Shown: positions 1 through 9,463, counted from the stretch's first letter. The stretch is 64,000 nt of DNA from Flavobacterium sp. UBA5153 (GCA_002413745.1 DHXP01000058.1:1-64000); one strand, 5' to 3'. Made by a program: numbers and translations. The notes: generated by a model not told the origin, from the letters alone.

Positions 1-46
1 TTAAAAAGATATACCCATTTTTATTGACTCGCCAATTTAATTAACT

Positions 47-1627
47 CTATTTTTTTATTTTCCCCTTTAACATTGTGAATGAATGGGCAGGAAAACTATA
101 GGTAACTTTTTGTCTTTGTGTACTTATTGCTGCCTTTTCGGTAGTGGTGACTTTCTCAGAATTGAAGTCATTTTGCGCTTTAATGTCAGAACCGTTAACT
201 TCAAAGGCACTTAAGTTTCCGTTAAAACTTCCTTCTTGAAGAATAATGTCAGTAGTAATCGCCTTATCTTTATGGCGGTTGACAACAGCAATTGTCACCT
301 CATCTCCATTTAAAGCCACGGATACATCCAAATAAGGAACTTTGCTTTGTTGTGTGGTTTGTTCACCAACTCCAATATTAAATTTCTCTGTATCATAAGT
401 TTCACATTCCACAAATGCGTCAAGTGACGTTCCATGCATATTTTTAGCAAACAACTGAAGAGGAAAATAAATGGTTTGTTTAAACATTCCTGTTTCATTG
501 GTGAATATTGGACCAATTACATTGACTAATTGAGCCATATTAGCCATTTTTACAACGTCGGCGTTACGCACAAATCCATTCAAGAACCCAGCAACCACCA
601 ATGCATCCTCAAGGTTATATTTTTCTTCCAATGCTCTTTCCCCTTTTGAGGAAGCGCCTCTTCTTGCCCGATACCACACATTATATTCGTCCCAAGCAAT
701 GTATATCGGATCTCTGCCGCCGCGGTCAGAATCTGCCATTTCTCTATTTATCAGACCTTTTATCAGTTTGGTACGTTGCTCCATCACAAGGGGCGTTGAC
801 ATGAAATTGTAATAGTTGTCATCTGGATTTCCTACATACATGTGTATCGCCAAATAATCCACTACATTTTTCAACTCTTTCAAAACTGTGGCGTTCCATT
901 CGTTAGGGTCTGCACCCGGACGATAATTAGACGACCCTGCGGCAATGAGCTTGATGCTTGGATCCGTCAATTTCATGAGTTTTGCGGCCTCCCTTGCTTT
1001 TTTACTGTAGTCCTCTGCACTTAAATGACCCATTTGCCAAAACCCATCCATTTCATTACCCAGGCTCCAATATTTGATATTGTAAGGTTCCGCAAATCCA
1101 TGTTTTTCTCTCAATTTCGAATAGTATGAATTGCCTTTTACATTGGCATATTCTACCCATCGTTGGGCTTCTTCAATGGTACCTGTTCCCATATTCACCG
1201 AAAAATAAGGCTCCGTACCTAGTTTTTTGGCAAAATTCATAAATTCGTTTGTTCCAAATTGATTGGTTTCCAGCCTCGACCAGGCCAGTTCCATTCTCGG
1301 TATGCGGTTTGGGCCAACGCCATCCTCCCAGTGGTAGTTAGAAACAAAATTACCGCCAGGATATCTTGTGATTGCCACGCCAAGATCCTTGGCCGCCTTT
1401 AACACATCTTTCCTGAAACCGTCTTTGTCAGACAAAGGGGATTTGGGATCATAAATACCGCCATAGACACATCTGCCAAGATGTTCCACAAAGTTTCCAT
1501 ATATCAGGGGACTAATTTCCCCGATGGTTCTATCCGTATCAATTTTGATTTTGGCGTTTTGTGCCGAAACATCCGAGAGTGCTAAAACTATCACAATAGA
1601 TGTTATAAGTCTTCTGGTTATTTTCAT
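47..1627 (-). CDS. GH51 alpha-L-arabinofuranosidase, secreted
   Basis: The 526-residue product should remove terminal alpha-L-arabinofuranosyl groups from arabinan or arabinoxylan side chains by a retaining mechanism. A hydrophobic N-terminus (about residues 1-22, ending SDVSAQ) is a signal peptide, so action is in the periplasm or outside. The (beta/alpha)8 part holds SLGNEMDG with the likely acid/base E192 and AWDEYNVW with the likely nucleophile E314, both GH51 hallmarks; a C-terminal beta domain follows. Length is normal for the family. It is transcribed away from the other carbohydrate genes nearby, and no clean TAnnTTTG promoter was found upstream. Exact substrate is inference; family assignment is firm. 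Confidence 0.93.
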   Translation of the reverse strand: MKITRRLITSIVIVLALSDVSAQNAKIKIDTDRTIGEISPLIYGNFVEHLGRCVYGGIYDPKSPLSDKDGFRKDVLKAAKDLGVAITRYPGGNFVSNYHWEDGVGPNRIPRMELAWSRLETNQFGTNEFMNFAKKLGTEPYFSVNMGTGTIEEAQRWVEYANVKGNSYYSKLREKHGFAEPYNIKYWSLGNEMDGFWQMGHLSAEDYSKKAREAAKLMKLTDPSIKLIAAGSSNYRPGADPNEWNATVLKELKNVVDYLAIHMYVGNPDDNYYNFMSTPLVMEQRTKLIKGLINREMADSDRGGRDPIYIAWDEYNVWYRARRGASSKGERALEEKYNLEDALVVAGFLNGFVRNADVVKMANMAQLVNVIGPIFTNETGMFKQTIYFPLQLFAKNMHGTSLDAFVECETYDTEKFNIGVGEQTTQQSKVPYLDVSVALNGDEVTIAVVNRHKDKAITTDIILQEGSFNGNLSAFEVNGSDIKAQNDFNSEKVTTTEKAAISTQRQKVTYSFPAHSFTMLKGKIKK

Positions 1628-1918
1628 ATTAGATTATGTTTTGTGGGTTAAATTCTTTTCTTTTTTTCAACTTCTATAATCGCAAAAAATTATAAGTGTG
1701 AAATTTACATTTAGTAAATATATCTAAATAAAAACAATATTCCCTAATTTTTCATCAAAATTTTCAAACCCCTATTTTGCATTAAAACAGAAGCTATTTT
1801 GTTATTGAAATGTGGAGGGAGTTCCTATATGAAACCAAGAAACATCACCTTTTTAACTTATTTACAATGTTAAAGGTGAAGTTTTGACAGTGGTGGAAAA
1901 AATAATTTTTAAATTTTA
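1628..1918. other. Intergenic region upstream of GH51
   Basis: This very AT-rich stretch separates the GH51 gene from the first leader repeat. It contains an imperfect hairpin at about 1844-1879 (TCACCTTT...AAC pairing with GTTAAAGGTGA). Near 1700 there is a small dyad, ATTTAC/GTAAAT, that could be an operator for the GH51 promoter. No coding frame is convincing here. Confidence 0.4.
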
Positions 1919-2092
1919 AAAAACGAACGGAAATCCCTCCCAAACGCAGAAACGATAATGAAACAATTAAAACCTGCTCCCTTGCAAGCCCATAAAGTTT
2001 ACAAAAAGCAAAAAGTTATTTTGGTGACTTGTAGTAGATTTTTTATATATTTGAGAAAAATAAAGTCTGACGTTTGTCAGACCAATATATAA
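1919..2092 (+). repeat. Leader repeat, copy 1 (core 1973-2065)
   Basis: This is the most intact of three related segments in the window; the others have cores at 5598-5690 and 8188-8280. The 93-nt cores of copies 1 and 2 align without gaps. They share AAGTTTACAAAAAGCAAAA followed by a run around GACTTGTAG and TTTTTTATATATTT. Upstream similarity to copy 2 begins near 1919 (AAAACGAACGG, CCTCCCAAA). The copy contains TATATTTG at 2046-2053, a match to the Bacteroidota -7 element, and a perfect 7-bp hairpin GTCTGAC-GTTT-GTCAGAC at 2065-2082. A 44-codon frame (1958-2092, MKQLKPAPLQ...) also spans it, but copy 3 has a stop in that frame. Confidence 0.75.
2046..2053 (+). promoter_or_regulatory. Possible -7 element TATATTTG in repeat copy 1
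   Basis: It matches the Bacteroidota TAnnTTTG consensus exactly. A TTG lies 22 nt upstream, slightly farther than the usual spacing of about 19-21. Copies 2 and 3 have TATATTTT and TATATTTA at the same place, so only copy 1 keeps the full match. Confidence 0.4.
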
Positions 2093-2149
2093 GTTAGCCA
2101 TGATTACAAAAAACCGCAAATAAAACAACCCTTATTTAAACAAAAGAAT

Positions 2150-2772
2150 ATGTTTGTAAATCAATTCAAACAACACATTTCAAAATTTTCAACTTCACCA
2201 TTTTTATTTATTAGGTCAGGTTTTTTAAGGAAATATTTAGGACTCCCAACATGGGAATTATTGCTTATGGAAATATGTGAAGATTTAAAATTAAATAAGC
2301 CATATAATTTTTATAAATCAAATGCGGACTCCAAACTTCCAAGAGTTGCATCTATAATTGGCAAAGATTTTAATGAAGTTTGGTGGAGCAGTCCAGATTT
2401 TGAAGAAAGTAGAAATCAATTTGAAGCACTTGCTGAAACAAAATTTCTTCTTTGAAATTTGAAGTCGCAAAAAAGATTAACTCAAAAATTGAATTAGTGC
2501 AAAATGAAATAATTGATAAAGAATTAAAACTGCTAAAAAAGATTAATCTTGATTTGGTGATGACGGACATTAATATGCCGATAATGGATGGCTATGAAGC
2601 CACGCGAAAAATTTGCCAATTCAATAAAGAGTTGATTATTCTTGCCCAAACAGCAAATGGCCTCTCTGAAGACAGGGAAAAAGCAATTGCCTCCGGATGT
2701 ACTGATTATATTGCAAAACCTATAAAAATAGACTTATTAAAAAGTCTAATACAAAAGTATTTTAATAACTAA
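2150..2772 (+). pseudogene. Frameshifted SIR2-like / response-regulator remnant
   Basis: The frame 2150-2455 gives about 101 residues resembling the N-terminus of SIR2-like proteins of the defence-associated type (PFLFIRSGF, YLGLPTWELL, WWSSPDFEESR). The reading then continues in another frame from about 2452 (KFEVAKKIN), as expected if one or two bases were lost near 2441-2452. After about 2540 it switches to the C-terminal half of a response-regulator receiver domain: MTDINMPIMDGYEAT with the phospho-acceptor Asp, then IAKPI with the conserved Lys. Neither domain is complete, and the SIR2 nucleotide loop is altered (IRSGFL where GSGFS is usual). This looks like fused debris of two genes, not a working protein. 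The SIR2 assignment is by pattern and less certain than the receiver. Confidence 0.65.
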
Positions 2773-2827
2773 ATTGATGTCACAAAACAATAAATTATAT
2801 AAGTTAACAAGTATAAAATTTAATAAT

Positions 2828-5506
2828 ATGCAGAACTTCAAATTTTCTTTAAATAGAATAATTTTATTTTTATTATTCTCTATGTCAGCAGTTGCTCAGA
2901 GTACCTTGCCCGAAGTTACAATTTCAGATGGCTGGCAATTGCAGGATATCGCAAAAGTTTCGGATAATGGCGAAAAAATATCCAAAATTGATTACCAAAC
3001 TAATAATTGGTATAAAGCCACAGTACCGGGTACTGTTTTAACTAGTTTGGTTAACAACAACGTTTATCCAGAACCTTTATACGGTGAAAACAATCGTCCG
3101 GATAAGATTTCGGAGTATTTATGCAGAACCAATTATTGGTACAATACAAAATTCATGATTCCTAAAAGTTATGATGGGAAAAAAATATGGTTGAATTTTG
3201 ATGGTATTAACTATGAAGCTAATGTTTGGATTAACGGTAAAAAAGTGGGTCAAATAAAAGGCGCTTTTGCAAGGGGTATTTTTGATATTACGTCTTTTGT
3301 TGAAGCTGGTAAAGAAGCTGCTGTTGCCGTTTTAATTACTCCCCAGCCAAATCCGGGTATTTCTCATGAGCATACTATTGCAACTGGCATGGGGAAAAAT
3401 GGTCTGTATACTTCTTACGATGGACCAACTTTTCTTTGCTCCATTGGATGGGATTGGATTCCTGCAATTAGAGACAGGAATTCTGGAATTTGGCAAAAAG
3501 TATTTTTATCTGCAACAGATGCTGTTAAAATAAAAGACCCTTTTGTTGTTACGGACTTAAATTTGCCAGACACCTCTAAAGCAGCCGTAAAAATCGAATC
3601 AACTATTGAAAATCTGACCAATAAAGTTCAAAATGGAATTCTTAAAGGAAGTATTGGAAATATTTCATTTCAACAAAATGTTACTATTGCCCCAAATACA
3701 TCGTCTATTATTACTTTTAATCCTGAGAATTTTAAACAACTAAATCTTAAAAACCCTAGACTTTGGTGGCCTAATGGATATGGTAAACAAAATCTTTACA
3801 GACTTAAATTGAGTTTTGAGTTAGACGGAAAAGTTTCTGATTCTCACGAACTTAATTTTGGGGTCCGTGAATATTCCTATTCTGTTCCAAATTCAGAATT
3901 TCTTACAGTTTCTGTAAACGGAGTTCCTGTTATTTGTAAAGGTGGTAACTGGGGAATGGATGAGGCAATGAAGAGAGTAACACCTGAAAGATTGGAAGCG
4001 CAAATAAAAATGCACCAATTGGCTAATTATACCATGATTAGAAACTGGGTAGGACAAAGCACCAACGAATTGCTTTATGAACTTTGTGATAAATATGGAT
4101 TAATGATTTGGGATGAATTTTTCCAAGCGAATCCAAGCGACGGTCCAAATCCTGCAGATATTAATTTGTATTTATATAATGTGAAGGAAAAAATTCTTCG
4201 TTACAGAAATCATCCAAGTATTGCGGTTTGGTGTGCCAGAAATGAGGGCTTTCCTCCAAAACAAATAGATGATTCATTGAAAGTAATGATGGCAAAATTG
4301 GAACCAAGTCGGTTGTATCAGGCAAGTTCCACAGATGGGAAAGGCGTAAGATCGCATGGGCCCTATTCATGGAGAAAACCTGGAGAGTTCTATACTATTG
4401 AGGAAGCTTTCAAAACAGAAAGTGGTACAATGTCTATTCCAACATTAGAATCCATACACGGAATGATGCCTCAAAAAGATTGGGAAGTAATAAACGATGA
4501 TTGGGCGGAACATGATTTTACAAAAGGGGCACAAAAAGGGGATCTCTTTCCTCAAATAATTAACGAAAGATATGGTAAAATCAAAAACCTTGCAGATTTT
4601 GTAAGAAAATCACAGTTGGCTAATTATGAGTCTTATAGGTCAATGTATGAGGGGCGTTTTGCCAAACTTTTCAATCCTGTTACAGGTATCCTTACATGGA
4701 TGAGCCATCCTGCTCAGCCAAGCTTTGTTTGGCAATTGTACCATTATGATTTAGAGCCCAACGCTTCACTGTTTGCGGTTAGAAAAGCGTGCGAGCCAAT
4801 TCATATTCAGTATAATGAAAAAGTTGGAAATATCCAAATTATTAATGCAACACCTACAGCTCTAACAAAGGCAAAAGTATATGCAGCTATATATAACCTT
4901 GATGGAAAATTGATCCAACAATCAGATTCTATGATTGATGCGCTTGAAAGCAGAGCCACTGATTTGCCAGTATTACAAATACCGGATGGTCTTACTTCAG
5001 TTTATTTTATCAAGTTAAAATTATTCGATAAAAAAGGAAAATTAATATCTGATAATTTTTACTGGAAAGGATTGTCCTCCCAGCCAGATAACATGCAAGC
5101 ATTAGATACAATGCCTGTTGTTACCCTTAATGCAACAGCTGTAAAAAGAATTGAAGGAGCAAATTGTTATATTGATTTAACGTTAAGTAATTCATCTGAA
5201 AAACCTGCTATAATGACTCATATACAGTTAAGAAAAAACAAATCCAATACAAGAGTATTGCCTGTTTATTATACTGATAATTATGTAAGCCTTTTAGGTG
5301 GTGAATCGAAGAAAATAACGATAGAAGCATCATTGAAGGATTTAAATGGTGAGGATCCTTTGGTCTTATTAGATGGACTTAATGTTTCCGTAAAACCGTT
5401 AATTTCTGAGGAAGTGTCTGTAAAACTCAATGAGGAAGCACAGGTTAGTTTTTGGCCGGAAACTGGCTTGCCATTTAGTCCCTTTTTTATAGAAGATAAA
5501 AAATAG
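2828..5506 (+). CDS. GH2 exo-glycosidase (beta-mannosidase / exo-beta-glucosaminidase type)
   Basis: The 892-residue product has a signal peptide (MQNFKFSLNR...SAVAQS), a jelly-roll sugar-binding domain, an immunoglobulin-like domain, a TIM barrel and further beta domains, the GH2 order. VWCARNEG carries the likely acid/base Glu (about residue 473), and KTESGTMSIPTLES the likely nucleophile (about 531). The barrel resembles exo-beta-D-glucosaminidase and mannosidase members more than LacZ; the substrate cannot be fixed from sequence. I chose ATG 2828 because it starts a normal signal peptide. The frame is open back to TTG 2774, which would add 18 residues before the signal. The broken SIR2/receiver remnant ends just upstream. 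Confidence 0.88.
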   Translation: MQNFKFSLNRIILFLLFSMSAVAQSTLPEVTISDGWQLQDIAKVSDNGEKISKIDYQTNNWYKATVPGTVLTSLVNNNVYPEPLYGENNRPDKISEYLCRTNYWYNTKFMIPKSYDGKKIWLNFDGINYEANVWINGKKVGQIKGAFARGIFDITSFVEAGKEAAVAVLITPQPNPGISHEHTIATGMGKNGLYTSYDGPTFLCSIGWDWIPAIRDRNSGIWQKVFLSATDAVKIKDPFVVTDLNLPDTSKAAVKIESTIENLTNKVQNGILKGSIGNISFQQNVTIAPNTSSIITFNPENFKQLNLKNPRLWWPNGYGKQNLYRLKLSFELDGKVSDSHELNFGVREYSYSVPNSEFLTVSVNGVPVICKGGNWGMDEAMKRVTPERLEAQIKMHQLANYTMIRNWVGQSTNELLYELCDKYGLMIWDEFFQANPSDGPNPADINLYLYNVKEKILRYRNHPSIAVWCARNEGFPPKQIDDSLKVMMAKLEPSRLYQASSTDGKGVRSHGPYSWRKPGEFYTIEEAFKTESGTMSIPTLESIHGMMPQKDWEVINDDWAEHDFTKGAQKGDLFPQIINERYGKIKNLADFVRKSQLANYESYRSMYEGRFAKLFNPVTGILTWMSHPAQPSFVWQLYHYDLEPNASLFAVRKACEPIHIQYNEKVGNIQIINATPTALTKAKVYAAIYNLDGKLIQQSDSMIDALESRATDLPVLQIPDGLTSVYFIKLKLFDKKGKLISDNFYWKGLSSQPDNMQALDTMPVVTLNATAVKRIEGANCYIDLTLSNSSEKPAIMTHIQLRKNKSNTRVLPVYYTDNYVSLLGGESKKITIEASLKDLNGEDPLVLLDGLNVSVKPLISEEVSVKLNEEAQVSFWPETGLPFSPFFIEDKK

Positions 5507-5532
5507 AGTTTATTCATCGTATTTAGATTTAA

Positions 5533-5777
5533 AAAAACAACCGAAAAACCCTCCCAAAAGCTCATCCCAGATTGAAACAGCAGTGCAGCAATTGAATCCT
5601 GCTCCCGCGCAAGCACATAAAGTTTACAAAAAGCAAAAAGTTATTTTGATAATTTGTAGTATATTTTTTATATATTTTAGAGAAATAAAGACCAGCGTTT
5701 GTCAGACCAAGCCACACGAATATGGCTGGATTGTGATGATTTTGGCAGACATATATCCAAGTTGGCAGAAAGCTTAA
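5533..5777 (+). repeat. Leader repeat, copy 2 (core 5598-5690)
   Basis: This is the second copy of the leader repeat, located between the GH2 and GH42 genes in the same orientation as both. The core matches copy 1 without gaps. An open frame from GTG 5583 to 5777 encodes AHKVYKKQKVI like copy 1, but its coding status is doubtful. The hairpin arm seen in copy 1 is half degraded here (GACCAGC against GTCAGAC). Similarity to copy 1 also covers the upstream part (AACCGAAAAACCCTCCCAAA). Confidence 0.75.
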
Positions 5778-5984
5778 AAAACGGACGAAAAATAAAGTGA
5801 AACGAAAAATGTTTGATTTTGTGAATAATCAGAAAGGAAAAACGGAAATTCACGATTGATTTGTGTTAAATATTTTATATTTAGCGTGATTATAGAATAT
5901 AGATATAACCAAGAACCTGTCATGATTCATTGACGATCAAAAAAAATTAAATAAAATATCAAACAACCATTATACATCCAAACC

Positions 5985-8072
5985 ATGAAAAGAATTATAA
6001 ATTTACTGATAGTCTCCTCCTTAATGACGTTAAGTTGCCATTCGCAAGGATATTTTAAGAAAGACAAGTTAATCGAAACCGGCGTGTATTATTATCCTGA
6101 GGCATGGGATAGCTCGCAGTGGGACAGGGATTTTCAAAATATGGCTGAAATGGGTTTTGAATTTACCCATTTTGCAGAGTTTGCTTGGGCAATGCTCGAG
6201 CCTACCGAAGGTCAATATGATTTTAAGTGGCTTGATAAATCCATTGAATTGGCTGCCAAACACGGGCTTAAAGTCATTTTATGTACACCATCCGCTACGC
6301 CTCCTGTATGGCTTACAAAGAAATATCCCGAGGTATTGGTCGTGAAAGAAAATGGACAAAAGGCAATGCACGGTACCCGCGAACATTATTCATGGTCAAG
6401 CAAAAAATATAGGGAACTGACAGAAAAAATTGTAACCGAAATGGCCAAACGGTATGGCAATGATAAACGTGTATGGGGCTGGCAAATTGACAACGAACCC
6501 TCACACTATGGAACCGTAGATTATGGTCCAGAAGTATCATTAAAATTCAGAGAATGGTTACAAAAAAAATACGGAACTATACAAGTACTTAATACTGCAT
6601 GGGGTACAGCTTTCTGGAGCGGAACCTATTCAGGTTTCGAACAAATTGAAATACCCAATCCGTCACTGCTTATCTCAGGAACGGCAAGTCCACACTCAGT
6701 TTTGGATTTCAAGAGGTTTTCGGCCGATGAATGTGCTTCTTTTGTTAGTCTGCAATACAAAACGCTAAAAAACATTATACAAAAAAGCCAATTTGTCACC
6801 AGCAACTTTATGCATGGCCATTGGGATGTTGATGTATGGCGTAATGCCGATCTTGATTTTGTAAGCTATACCATGTATCCTGTAGCCGGCTACACAAAAG
6901 GCATAGGCAATCAGGGTTTCCGTTTGGGCGACCCATGGCGCATTTCTTTTGCCAATGACATGTTCCGCTCCATCAAAGGAACAACAGGCGTAATGGAATT
7001 ACAGCCAGGTCAGGTTAACTGGGGATCGTATAACCCTCAACCCTATCCCGGTGCCGTTAGGGCATGGCTTTGGAACGCTTTCGCAGGCGACCTGAGTTTT
7101 GTTTGTTCCTATCGCTACAGACAACCCCTGTTTGGCGGCGAACAATACCATTATGGAATGGTTGGCACCGATGGCGTTACACCTTCCTCAGGTGGTTTAG
7201 AATATAGTCAGTTTATGTCTGAAATAAAAGTTTTACGCAAACTTTACAATCCATCTGCAATTGCACCTGCCGAGTATTCAGATCGAAAAGCTGCCATCTT
7301 GTATAATATCGATAATCTATGGAATACCGATGGTCAGAAGCAAACCAATCAATGGAGTTATGAGAAACACTTGACAAAATATTACAATGCTTTGACCTCG
7401 CTTACTATTCCAATCGATTTTACTTCTGAAGAGCGGGATTTCTCGAAATATAAAGTTTTGCTTTTGCCCGCATATCAACTTGTTGATGATTCGTTAATTT
7501 TAAAACTAACGAAATATGTAAATGAGGGCGGCAATTTGGTTTTAACTGCCCGGACAGGTCAAAAGGACCGAAATGGCAAACTGTTTCAGGATAAATGGGC
7601 GGCAAAGATTTGGCCACTTATTGGAGCCAAAGTTAAAATGTATGATGTATTACCCGACGATATTTATGCAGAAGTATTGATGAACAATGAAAAATACCTT
7701 TGGAATAATTGGGCAGACATTCTCGAAAGTGATCCAAAAACAGAAGTTTGGGCTAGTTATAACGACCAGTTTTATAAAGGAGCTGCTGCAGTAATAAACC
7801 GAAAATTAGGGAAAGGCTCCGTAACTTACATAGGCGCAGATTCAGACGATGGCCGCCTTGAAAAAGAGGTGCTTTCCAGACTTTACAATTCAATAGGTAT
7901 TACCACAGAGCCTTTACCGGAAGGAGTGGTTAAGGTTTGGCGCAGTGGTTTCTGGATTGCGATTAATTATAGCAGCCAACCAGTAAAGATTGAAATTCCT
8001 GCAAATGCGACCATTATTATTGGTGAAAATTCAACACTTCAACCGGCCGATGTGCTCGTTTGGAAAGATTAG
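5985..8072 (+). CDS. GH42 beta-galactosidase, exported
   Basis: The 695-residue product is a retaining beta-galactosidase of family GH42. GVYYYPEAW and HFAEFAWAMLEP open the TIM barrel; WQIDNEPSH contains the likely acid/base E171, and VMELQPGQVNW the nucleophile E338. A trimerisation (class I amidotransferase-like) domain follows (about 430-630), then a short beta domain. The N-terminus (about residues 1-20) is a signal peptide with a Cys at position 18 (LMTLSCHSQ), so it may be a lipoprotein, although the lipobox is imperfect. About 210 nt separate it from the end of repeat copy 2. Together with GH2 and GH51 it suggests breakdown of a galactose- and arabinose-containing polymer. Confidence 0.92.
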   Translation: MKRIINLLIVSSLMTLSCHSQGYFKKDKLIETGVYYYPEAWDSSQWDRDFQNMAEMGFEFTHFAEFAWAMLEPTEGQYDFKWLDKSIELAAKHGLKVILCTPSATPPVWLTKKYPEVLVVKENGQKAMHGTREHYSWSSKKYRELTEKIVTEMAKRYGNDKRVWGWQIDNEPSHYGTVDYGPEVSLKFREWLQKKYGTIQVLNTAWGTAFWSGTYSGFEQIEIPNPSLLISGTASPHSVLDFKRFSADECASFVSLQYKTLKNIIQKSQFVTSNFMHGHWDVDVWRNADLDFVSYTMYPVAGYTKGIGNQGFRLGDPWRISFANDMFRSIKGTTGVMELQPGQVNWGSYNPQPYPGAVRAWLWNAFAGDLSFVCSYRYRQPLFGGEQYHYGMVGTDGVTPSSGGLEYSQFMSEIKVLRKLYNPSAIAPAEYSDRKAAILYNIDNLWNTDGQKQTNQWSYEKHLTKYYNALTSLTIPIDFTSEERDFSKYKVLLLPAYQLVDDSLILKLTKYVNEGGNLVLTARTGQKDRNGKLFQDKWAAKIWPLIGAKVKMYDVLPDDIYAEVLMNNEKYLWNNWADILESDPKTEVWASYNDQFYKGAAAVINRKLGKGSVTYIGADSDDGRLEKEVLSRLYNSIGITTEPLPEGVVKVWRSGFWIAINYSSQPVKIEIPANATIIIGENSTLQPADVLVWKD

Positions 8073-8148
8073 CTGAAATTTCGAATAGATTTATTTACAT
8101 TGTTGTCCGATAAAAAAAGTTAAACCTTGTCACATATCAATAAATATA

Positions 8149-8161
8149 GTCCCTACGGGAC
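8149..8161. repeat. Small palindrome GTCCCTACGGGAC
   Basis: This is a near-perfect 13-nt palindrome (GTCCC/GGGAC around TAC) between GH42 and repeat copy 3. It resembles a short interspersed palindrome common between flavobacterial genes; that recurrence is from memory and not shown by this window. Confidence 0.4.
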
Positions 8162-8187
8162 ATTTATAGATGGTGGGGCTTAATTCT

Positions 8188-8280
8188 TTTTCTCCATTGC
8201 AAGCACCTAAGGTTTATAAAAAGTAAAAAGTTGTTTTGATGACTTGTAGTATATTTTTTATATATTTAAGAGAAATAAAG
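8188..8280 (+). repeat. Leader repeat, copy 3
   Basis: This third, more diverged copy lies about 80 nt upstream of the alcohol dehydrogenase. It keeps TTGCAAGCACCTAAGGTTTA, GACTTGTAGTATA and AGAGAAATAAAG at the same relative positions as copies 1 and 2. In the frame open in the other copies it has a TAA after KVYKK, which argues that the repeat is conserved as DNA or RNA, or is decaying, rather than as a protein. Confidence 0.7.
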
Positions 8281-8359
8281 AGGGAAGTTTATCAGATATA
8301 ATATATACAAGTCAGCAGTAACTTGAACAAATAAAATTTAATTAATAACAAATAAAAAA

Positions 8360-9394
8360 ATGAAAGCACTTGTATTTAATGGCGATCACAATATCGCTCT
8401 GGAAGAAAAACCGATGCCAAAAATTTTAAAACCTACAGATGCTATCGTTAAGGTTTTAAAAACAACGATCTGCGGGACTGACTTAGGAATATACAAAGGT
8501 AAAAATCCTGAAATAGCCAAAGGAAGAATTTTAGGACATGAAGGCATTGGAATTATTGAAGAGGTTGGCGAAAGCGTAACTCAGTACAAAAAAGGAGACA
8601 AAGTAATCATCTCCTGCATCACCTCTTGTGGATCTTGCGAGTATTGCAAAAAACAATTATACTCTCATTGCAAAGATGGCGGCTGGATATTGGGTTATAT
8701 GATAGATGGAGTTCAAGCAGAATATGTCCGTATTCCCCATGCCGATAACAGCTTATTTAAAATTCCTGCAACAATTGATGACGAAGTTGCTGTTCTGCTA
8801 AGTGACATTCTGCCAACAGGTCACGAAATAGGTGTGCAATACGGAAACGTAAAACCAGGCGACACGATTGCTATTGTTGGCGCCGGTCCTGTCGGCATGT
8901 CCGTGTTATTAACTTCACAATTCTATTCTCCCTCAATAATTATTGCGATTGATACGGATGAAAATAGATTAAAACTGGCTAAAGAATTAGGAGCTACACA
9001 TACCATTAATCCTGCTGCCGAAAATGTTATTGATGCTATTAAGAAAATTTCAGAAGAAGGCGTAGATGTTGCTATTGAGGCTGTTGGAATTCCGGCAACT
9101 TGGAATATTTGTCAGGAAATAGTAAAACCAGGAGGACATCTTGCAAATGTAGGGGTACATGGTGTAAAAGTTGATTTTGAAATACAAAAATTGTGGATTA
9201 AAAACCTTACTATTACCACCGGATTAGTAAACACTAATACCACACCAATGCTAATTAAAGCAGTATCAGCAAATAAATTTGACTTAAAAAAAATGATTAC
9301 GCATCGCTTTCCTCTTTCTGAAATTGAAAAAGCATATCAAGTATTTTTGAATGGCTCTAAAGAAAAAGCTATGAAAATTATTATCAATACCTAA
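8360..9394 (+). CDS. Zinc-dependent alcohol dehydrogenase (MDR family)
   Basis: The 344-residue product is a medium-chain, NAD(P)-dependent dehydrogenase, probably cytosolic. Catalytic zinc ligands are visible as C38 (ICGTDL) and H60-E61 (GHEG). Structural zinc ligands are C90, C93, C96 and C104, and the Rossmann loop is GAGPVG (174-179). It has no signal peptide. The substrate could be a primary or secondary alcohol or a sugar alcohol; sequence alone does not decide. It lies downstream of leader repeat copy 3 and ends at a hairpin terminator, so it is probably a single-gene unit. Confidence 0.9.
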   Translation: MKALVFNGDHNIALEEKPMPKILKPTDAIVKVLKTTICGTDLGIYKGKNPEIAKGRILGHEGIGIIEEVGESVTQYKKGDKVIISCITSCGSCEYCKKQLYSHCKDGGWILGYMIDGVQAEYVRIPHADNSLFKIPATIDDEVAVLLSDILPTGHEIGVQYGNVKPGDTIAIVGAGPVGMSVLLTSQFYSPSIIIAIDTDENRLKLAKELGATHTINPAAENVIDAIKKISEEGVDVAIEAVGIPATWNICQEIVKPGGHLANVGVHGVKVDFEIQKLWIKNLTITTGLVNTNTTPMLIKAVSANKFDLKKMITHRFPLSEIEKAYQVFLNGSKEKAMKIIINT

Positions 9395-9463
9395 CAGAAA
9401 TATAATTAAAATTCATTCTATGCCTATTAAAATATAAAACAAACTACTGCTAACACAGTATCT

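Noticed and set aside
2469-2546. The AAAAAAGATTAA pair as proof of a target-site duplication
   Set aside because: The 12-mer is A-rich and could recur by chance in this AT-rich DNA; no mobile element lies between the copies.
5583-5777. 64-codon open frame within leader repeat copy 2 as a protein gene
   Set aside because: The matching frame is only 44 codons in copy 1 and is interrupted by TAA in copy 3; start is GTG with no ribosome-binding context. More likely a repeat than a gene.
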